Below, in pieces: positions 32,472 through 37,543 of a DNA stretch of 37,543 nt. Each line of letters opens with the position of its first letter. Within the stretch, counting starts at the first letter, position 1. The position numbers and the translations under genes are program-made. The notes beneath the pieces were generated by a model. That model made no database searches and was not told the origin of the DNA. It saw only the letters and a list, made by a program, of their open reading frames with translations. The DNA is taken from contig CAZGSG010000015.1 of NCBI GenBank assembly GCA_964528095.1, forward strand, positions 1 to 37,543. The letters run 5' to 3'. This stretch comes from CAZGSG01 sp964528095 (lineage in GTDB: Bacteria > Bacteroidota > Bacteroidia > Chitinophagales > Chitinophagaceae).

Positions 32472-32798
32472 TTACCCCTTGCCTGTTTCAAGAATATTCC
32501 TCTTTTTTATTTCCGTATTTCTTTTACCCGCCAGTTTTATATTCTTAATAAGCCACGCGATGGTAAATGAGGGAATAAAATCTGTGCCGGGCAGGATCTC
32601 TTCAGTAAAATTGAAAATACCACCCAGTATACCTTTCCAACCACCAAAACTTATGGTAAAGATCATGGCCGATACAGGTGCCCAGATTATATCTCCTAAT
32701 TCCCCTAATACCGGAATGGCATAAGTAAAATAGCCGATAGCATCCATCGCTATGCAGAAAACAAGGGAAGGGGAGAACGATTGCCGGGATTTATTCAT
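32472..32798 (-). CDS. Small conserved inner-membrane protein
   Basis: From the ATG at 32798 the protein is 108 residues (MNKSRQSFSPSLVFCIAMDAIGYFTYAIPVLGELGDIIWAPVSAMIFTISFGGWKGILGG). The longest frame starts at 32819, but its seven extra residues are Lys/Gln-rich and the shorter start is more natural. Three hydrophobic segments are seen: about 12-30, 37-56 and 75-90, with FTEEILPGTDFIPSFTIAWL as the conserved end. I know similar small proteins from other Bacteroidota, where function is unknown. It converges with the previous membrane-protein gene, with 24 bases between stops, and is divergent from the efflux operon. Confidence 0.8.
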   Translation of the reverse strand: MNKSRQSFSPSLVFCIAMDAIGYFTYAIPVLGELGDIIWAPVSAMIFTISFGGWKGILGGIFNFTEEILPGTDFIPSFTIAWLIKNIKLAGKRNTEIKKRNILETGKG

Positions 32799-32819
32799 TT
32801 TTTTTTGTTGAATTTTCAC

Positions 32820-33007
32820 CCTCTATGACGGCAAAAGACGTTCCAATAGTTGTATTGGAAAGAGGAGATTTTTATTCTTCCAGGGGCCTCAGCCTGGTTT
32901 CGTCGCTAAGTATTGCCCGTTGGCCGCTATTGATCCCCACTCCCTCCAGACCGGTAATATTTTTGACGTACTCTTTGTGCAAAGAGCAATGAACAAAAAC
33001 TCCCGGT
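32820..33007. promoter_or_regulatory. Upstream region of efflux operon
   Basis: TATTTTTG (32958-32965) is an exact -7 match on the plus strand; TTG about 25 bases upstream is a weak -33 element. Just past the predicted start is the inverted repeat CTCTTTG-TG-CAAAGAG (32971-32986), a candidate operator. The region otherwise holds no reading frame with coding character. Confidence 0.5.
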
Positions 33008-34342
33008 ATGAAAAAGTTATTCCTTTTCCTTTTTAGCATAGCCCTGTCTGCCGGCATGATCCGTGCGCAGGATAGCACCTTGCAAAACCTGCCCGGTCAA
33101 TGGTCACTCGAGGATTGTATTGCATATGCCAAAAAGAATAATATTCAGCTTAACTCATTAAGGCTGACTGCCGCTTCTACTGAGCAGGACCTGATACAAT
33201 CCAGAGCAAACAGGCTACCCAACCTGACTGGTTCAGTGTCCCAGAGCCTGGTAAACAGTAATAATACCGACCCCGTTGTCGGAGGCTTTCAGACACAGGC
33301 TAATTTCTCCAGTGGGTATGGACTCAACTCATCCATTGTGCTTTTTAATGGCGGCTATTTGCAGAATGATATTAAGGCAAAAGAGTTATCAGTAAAGTCA
33401 GCCAATCTTACCATCGAAGAAACCGCAAATAATGTTACACTGAGTATCACACAGGCATTTCTAAATATTCTGCTTTCAAAAGAGAATATCACCACCCTGC
33501 AGGAAGTATTAGCTACTTCGCAAGCGCAGTTGAAACAGGGCCAGGACAGGTACAATGGTGGAAGTATTTCAAAAAAGGATTTTGTACAGTTCGAAGCGCA
33601 ACTGGCTACAGACAATTACAATCTCGTGAATGCGAAGAATGCTTATCTCCTAAACGTAGTAACATTAAAACAACTTTTACAACTTCCTACCAATTTTAAC
33701 TTTGAAGTAGCTGTACCAGATACTGTACAACCGCAACAGGCTGTCGCCGATCTGAATACGTCACAGGTAGCTGCACTTGAAAGCCGCCCTGAAGTAAAGA
33801 ACAAAAAAATAGCTATTGAACTATCTGAGACTGAACTGGAAAAAACCAAAGCAGGGCGATTGCCTACAGTAAGCCTGGGCGCGGGCCTGTCTTCCGGCTT
33901 TTCAGACAACCAGGCTGCAAAGTATTTTTCACAGTTGAATAATAATTTTTACCAGTCTGTAGGGGTGACTATGAGCATTCCCATTTTCAGCCGGAAACTG
34001 AATAAAACGAATATTGCAAAATCGAAGATTGTGATTCAGCAATCGAAACTGGACCTGCTTAATACAAAGACTATACTTAACCAGCAGGTAGAACAGGCCT
34101 ATATCAATCTACAAAATGCGCAAGCGCAATATGCCGCTGCGCAAACACAACTGCAGGCAACAGAGGAAAGTTACCAGATCACCAATGAGCAATTAAAACT
34201 CGGAGCAGTGAATATGGTAGATGTACTCCAGCAAAAAAACAGCTATGTGCAGGCTTTGCAGGCATCTGTGCAGGCTAAATACACAGCAGTACTTTATAAT
34301 AAGATCTATGATTTTTATACAGGAGTACCGGTTACATTTTAA
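33008..34342 (+). CDS. tolC: TolC-type outer-membrane efflux protein
   Basis: A 444-residue outer-membrane factor with signal peptide MKKLFLFLFSIALSAGMIRAQ. The structure is the two OEP repeats of the TolC family: WSLEDCIAYAKKNNIQLNSLRL (about 31-52) opens the first, and a long Gln/Ala-rich coiled region (residues 370-430, NQQVEQAYINLQNAQAQYAAAQTQLQATEESYQITNEQLKLGAVNMVDVLQQKNSYVQAL) closes the second. The QFEAQLATDNYNLVNAKNAYLL helix near 200 is the paired helix of the first repeat. It should form the trimeric channel that joins MacA to the outside. First gene of the operon, 25 bases before the adaptor gene. Confidence 0.94.
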   Translation: MKKLFLFLFSIALSAGMIRAQDSTLQNLPGQWSLEDCIAYAKKNNIQLNSLRLTAASTEQDLIQSRANRLPNLTGSVSQSLVNSNNTDPVVGGFQTQANFSSGYGLNSSIVLFNGGYLQNDIKAKELSVKSANLTIEETANNVTLSITQAFLNILLSKENITTLQEVLATSQAQLKQGQDRYNGGSISKKDFVQFEAQLATDNYNLVNAKNAYLLNVVTLKQLLQLPTNFNFEVAVPDTVQPQQAVADLNTSQVAALESRPEVKNKKIAIELSETELEKTKAGRLPTVSLGAGLSSGFSDNQAAKYFSQLNNNFYQSVGVTMSIPIFSRKLNKTNIAKSKIVIQQSKLDLLNTKTILNQQVEQAYINLQNAQAQYAAAQTQLQATEESYQITNEQLKLGAVNMVDVLQQKNSYVQALQASVQAKYTAVLYNKIYDFYTGVPVTF

Positions 34343-34367
34343 AATTATTCTTATAAAAAAATAGCAG

Positions 34368-35624
34368 ATGAAAAAGTATAAATGGATAATCTGGGTAGTA
34401 GTAATAGCGGCAGTAGCCGGTGCTTTTCTATTCTGGAGATTACAGGGATCAAAAACAGAGCTCGTGCTGGAGACTGAACACCCGGAATATGGTACGATCA
34501 ACAATGCAGTAACAGCCACAGGCACTATTCAACCGGTGGATACCGTGGCTGTAGGTACCCAGATATCGGGTACTATCCAGAAAGTTTATGTGGATTTTAA
34601 CTCAACAGTAAAAAAAGGTCAATTACTGGCAGTGATCGATAAATCGTTGCTGCAGGCACAGGTGGCACAGATCAGCGCTAACCTTCAATCTGCAAAAGCA
34701 AATAATACATACCAGAAAAGTAATTACGACCGGCAAAACCAGTTGTATACCGTTGGTGCTATAAGCAAAGCCGAGTTGGAAACAGCCCTATACCAATATA
34801 AAAGTGCCACTGAAAATGTAAGCAGTATTGCTGCACAACTTACTTCTGCGCAAAAGAATCTTTCTTATTCAGAAATCTATTCTCCAATTGATGGAACCAT
34901 CCTGTCAAGAAGTGTAAGCGAAGGCCAGACAGTAGCAGCAAGTCTTAGTACGCCGACATTATTCAGTATTGCGAAAGACCTGGCAAAGATGCAGGTACAG
35001 GCAGCTGTAGACGAAGCCGATATTGGCAATGTGCAACAGGGGCAACGGGTCGTCTTTACGGTAGACGCATTTCCTGCTGATACCTTTGCTGGTATAGTAA
35101 AAGAAATCCGTCTCCGTCCGGCCGTTTCATCGAACGTAGTTAGTTATACCACCATTATTGATGCACCGAATGCGCAATTGAAATTAAAACCAGGGATGAC
35201 GGCAAGCATCACTATTTACACAAAAGAATTAAAAGATATCCTGCTTGTATCAGCGAAGGCCATACAATTCAAGCCAGATTCTATCATTTCAAAAAAATAT
35301 ACTATAGAAAGGAAACCGGGTGTTCAGCAGCGTATGGGCAAGACTGAACGTTCCCCTGGCGATAGTGTTATATCAGACGATACTGGTAAGCCGGGGCTCG
35401 TATGGATAAAACGGGATAGCAGTCTTGTAATGCAGCCGGTAATGATCGGGTTGGATGATGAAACGCAGGTGCAGATATTATCTGGGTTATCCACCAATGA
35501 TGAAGTGGTAACGGGATACAAACAAATAGAAAAATCGAAGAAAGAAAAAACAACGGAAAAAAGCCCGTTCCTGCCAGCAAGACCTGGAGGAAATAACAGG
35601 GGAAATAATCGTCCGCCACAGTAA
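34368..35624 (+). CDS. macA: MacA-type periplasmic adaptor (HlyD/MFP family)
   Basis: A 418-residue membrane fusion protein. A single N-terminal transmembrane helix (residues about 6-24, WIIWVVVIAAVAGAFLFW) is followed by the lipoyl-like half motif ATGTIQPVDTVAVGTQISGTIQKVYVDFNSTVKKGQLLAVID (about 50-91), a coiled hairpin (LQAQVAQISANLQSAKAN…AISKAELETALYQYKSATENVSSIAAQL), the returning lipoyl half YSPIDGTILSRSVSEGQTV, and a beta-barrel domain (VQAAVDEADIGNVQQGQRVVFTVDAFP). The C-terminal end is Lys-rich and then Arg/Asn/Pro-rich (KKEKTTEKSPFLPARPGG), typical of Bacteroidota versions. It should couple the MacB ABC transporter to TolC. It lies 37 bases before the ATPase gene. Confidence 0.95.
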   Translation: MKKYKWIIWVVVIAAVAGAFLFWRLQGSKTELVLETEHPEYGTINNAVTATGTIQPVDTVAVGTQISGTIQKVYVDFNSTVKKGQLLAVIDKSLLQAQVAQISANLQSAKANNTYQKSNYDRQNQLYTVGAISKAELETALYQYKSATENVSSIAAQLTSAQKNLSYSEIYSPIDGTILSRSVSEGQTVAASLSTPTLFSIAKDLAKMQVQAAVDEADIGNVQQGQRVVFTVDAFPADTFAGIVKEIRLRPAVSSNVVSYTTIIDAPNAQLKLKPGMTASITIYTKELKDILLVSAKAIQFKPDSIISKKYTIERKPGVQQRMGKTERSPGDSVISDDTGKPGLVWIKRDSSLVMQPVMIGLDDETQVQILSGLSTNDEVVTGYKQIEKSKKEKTTEKSPFLPARPGGNNRGNNRPPQ

Positions 35625-35661
35625 GGATTATACATGATACAGTAGCGATAAAAATAAGAAA

Positions 35662-36408
35662 ATGGCAAATAAAATCTTAGATATACAAAATCTGAAAAGA
35701 GAATTCAAAATGGGCAGTGAAACCGTGCGTGCGCTAAAAGGTATCAGTTTCTCTGTAGAAGCCGGTGAGTTTGTTACCATCATGGGAAGCAGCGGTTCTG
35801 GTAAGACCACTTTGCTGAATGTGCTGGGTTGCCTTGATCAGCCCACTGATGGGGAGTACTTTTTGGACGGAGTAAATATCAAAAAGCTGTCGCGGAATGA
35901 ACTGGCCCGGCTGCGTAACCATAAAATCGGGTTTGTATTTCAGTCATACAACCTGTTAGCACGTACTACGGCATTGGAAAATGCTGAGCTACCGCTTTTA
36001 TATAATTCAACTGTATCTGCAAAAGACAGGCATAATAAAGCGGTGCATGCATTGGAGGCCGTAAAGTTGGGGGACCGGCTGCATCATCTTCCCAATCAAT
36101 TGTCGGGAGGCCAGCAGCAACGGGTAGCTATCGCAAGAGCACTTGTAAACGAACCTGTCATGATTTTGGCTGACGAAGCCACCGGTAACCTCGACACAAG
36201 AACCTCCTATGAGATCATGGCATTGTTGCAAGACCTGAACCGCGAAGGCAGGACTATTGTATTCGTAACGCATGAGCCGGATATCGCAGTGTTCAGCAGT
36301 CGTACGGTCACATTAAAAGATGGTAAAGTTGTGAAGGATACAAAAAACGAGAATATTAAATCGGCAAAGGAAGCATTAGCGGCTTTGCCGGTAAACGATG
36401 ATTATTAA
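35662..36408 (+). CDS. macB: ABC transporter ATPase (MacB/LolD type)
   Basis: A 248-residue cytoplasmic ATPase. Walker A is GSSGSGKT (42-49), the Q-loop Q94 lies in GFVFQSYNLL, the ABC signature LSGGQ is at 147-151, Walker B ends in D171-E172 (VMILADEATGNLD), and the H-loop is VTHEPD. It is the MacB/LolD/FtsE type that powers mechanotransmission transporters. In E. coli the ATPase and permease of MacB are one chain; here they are separate genes, the permease following 11 bases later. The C-terminal tail (KSAKEALAALPVNDDY) extends a little past the usual fold. Confidence 0.95.
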   Translation: MANKILDIQNLKREFKMGSETVRALKGISFSVEAGEFVTIMGSSGSGKTTLLNVLGCLDQPTDGEYFLDGVNIKKLSRNELARLRNHKIGFVFQSYNLLARTTALENAELPLLYNSTVSAKDRHNKAVHALEAVKLGDRLHHLPNQLSGGQQQRVAIARALVNEPVMILADEATGNLDTRTSYEIMALLQDLNREGRTIVFVTHEPDIAVFSSRTVTLKDGKVVKDTKNENIKSAKEALAALPVNDDY

Positions 36409-36419
36409 AAACAGTTCTG

Positions 36420-37543
36420 ATGAGTGTAATAAATCTTCTAAGACTGGCCTGGCGTGCATTGCTTCGCAATAAACTACGAGCTTTTCTTACCATGCTCGGC
36501 ATCATCATTGGTGTGGCTTCTGTGATCACGATGGTATCGATCGGTGAAGGATCTAAACAAAGTATCCGGAACCAGCTGTCTGGTATGGGATCTAATATGG
36601 TTACTATACGGCCATACAGTAACCAGACTGTTGGTGGTGGCGCCCGGGTAGGATCATCAGGTCTGCAAACATTAAAGGTGACAGATATTGATGCGATAAA
36701 AAAAGCGGCACAATATATCAACGCAATCTCACCCGCTGTATCATCTAACGGCCAGGCAATCAATGGCTCAAAAAACTGGCCGACTTCCATTCAAGGGGTA
36801 TATCCCGCTTATCTTTCCATTCGGGAGTGGCAACTAAAAGATGGAATACTGTTTACCGACGATGATGTAAAGACTGCTGATAAGGTCTGCCTGCTTGGGC
36901 AAACTGTAGTTGATAACCTGTTTGGCACAGGAGAAAGCCCGATCGGCGCTACTATTCGTTTCAATAATATTCCATTGAAAGTGATCGGCGTACTCGCGGA
37001 AAAAGGAGAGAATACTTTTGGACAGGATCAGGACGATATTATTCTTGCTCCCTTCACCTCTGTACAAAAAAGAATACTCGCAATAGACTATGTGCAGACC
37101 ATCTATGCATCTGCAATAGATGAAAACAGTTCGGCCCTGGCAACCAAGGAGATTGGCGCTGCATTGAGAAGAGCACATAAGCTGCAAGCTACTGATGAAG
37201 ACGATTTCACTATTCGTACACAGGAGGAACTGATCAGCACAATCAGTTCAACCAGTGAGTTACTGACCGTATTACTCGCGGCCATTGCAGGTATTTCACT
37301 AGTAGTGGGAGGTATTGGGATCATGAATATCATGTATGTGTCGGTAACAGAGCGAACAAAAGAGATCGGTCTACGGATGTCGATCGGAGCAAGAGGAATA
37401 GATATTTTACTACAGTTCCTGGTGGAAGCTATTCTTATCAGTATCACCGGTGGTATTATCGGTGTCATACTTGGTGTGAGTGCGGCGAAACTGGTGACGC
37501 TTTTTTTGTCATGGCCAACACTGGTCTCCGAGTCTTCGATAGT
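36420..37543 (+). CDS. MacB-type ABC permease (truncated by window end)
   Basis: The visible 374 residues start at ATG 36420 (MSVINLLRLAWRALLRNKLRAFLTMLGIIIGVASVITMVSIGEGSKQ), the standard N-terminus of MacB/FtsX permeases with its first transmembrane helix. A large periplasmic domain (about 45-270, with KNWPTSIQGVYPAYLSIREWQLKDGILFTDDDV) follows. Then come the second helix (LLAAIAGISLVVGGIGIMNIMYVSVTERTKEIGLRMSIGARG) and the third (VEAILISITGGIIGVILG). The frame is open to the last base. A typical member has about 405 residues, so only around 30 are missing. Probably exports an antibiotic, peptide or lipid-like molecule; the substrate is not evident. Confidence 0.93.
   Translation, partial: MSVINLLRLAWRALLRNKLRAFLTMLGIIIGVASVITMVSIGEGSKQSIRNQLSGMGSNMVTIRPYSNQTVGGGARVGSSGLQTLKVTDIDAIKKAAQYINAISPAVSSNGQAINGSKNWPTSIQGVYPAYLSIREWQLKDGILFTDDDVKTADKVCLLGQTVVDNLFGTGESPIGATIRFNNIPLKVIGVLAEKGENTFGQDQDDIILAPFTSVQKRILAIDYVQTIYASAIDENSSALATKEIGAALRRAHKLQATDEDDFTIRTQEELISTISSTSELLTVLLAAIAGISLVVGGIGIMNIMYVSVTERTKEIGLRMSIGARGIDILLQFLVEAILISITGGIIGVILGVSAAKLVTLFLSWPTLVSESSI

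Noticed and set aside
32872..33078. 68-residue minus-strand frame over the efflux promoter
   Set aside because: It overlaps the tolC start and promoter and shows no conserved features.

Overview
The window looks like a chromosomal segment of a Bacteroidota bacterium, most likely family Chitinophagaceae. The reasons are a SusC/SusD surface glycan system, a type IX secretion (T9SS) C-terminal domain on an amylase, TPR-fused histidine kinases, and promoters that fit the Bacteroidota pattern (TTTG, about 19-22 bases, TAnnTTTG). I see no tRNA, rRNA, CRISPR array, insertion sequence or prophage gene.

Layout. Bases 1-1126 hold an exported DUF3298-type protein, convergent with pyrH. From 10422 down to 1141 the minus strand carries rplM-rpsI-rpsB-tsf, a strong terminator, two paralogous TPR-sensor histidine kinases, a NarL-type response regulator, and pyrH with its own promoter. 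Three signalling genes therefore sit between tsf and pyrH, which are usually close neighbours. rpsB has an unusual Gly/Arg-rich tail. Bases 10746-12779 hold an acyltransferase, a two-OB-fold-like protein and an HD-domain protein. Bases 12881-24468, all minus strand, form a starch/alpha-glucan utilisation locus: a secreted GH13 amylase, a NUDIX-type regulator with a degenerate catalytic box, susC, susD, two small exported proteins and a SusE/F-like lipoprotein. A 17-base palindrome overlaps the predicted start region of the susC transcript.

Bases 24611-26707 are ligA, interrupted by an in-frame TAG. Then come a DUF2461 protein, a YceI protein behind a perfect 14-base palindrome, and asd on the minus strand. 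Upstream of asd lies what looks like an undescribed leader or small RNA: a consensus promoter, a 14-codon ORF rich in Ile/Met/Lys/Thr, a nested stem and a 12-bp intrinsic terminator. Bases 29690-32819 hold a lamin-tail-domain exported protein and two small membrane-protein genes. Bases 32958-37543 hold a TolC-MacA-MacB type efflux operon whose permease gene runs off the window end.

How the parts work together: the ribosomal and pyrH segment is housekeeping. The sus locus should bind, hydrolyse and import starch oligosaccharides, probably under the local NUDIX regulator. The efflux operon should form one tripartite pump. The points most worth checking are the asd leader, the susC operator, the ligA amber codon and the RGG-like tail on ribosomal protein S2. 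All functional statements are from reading sequence; no database search was possible.
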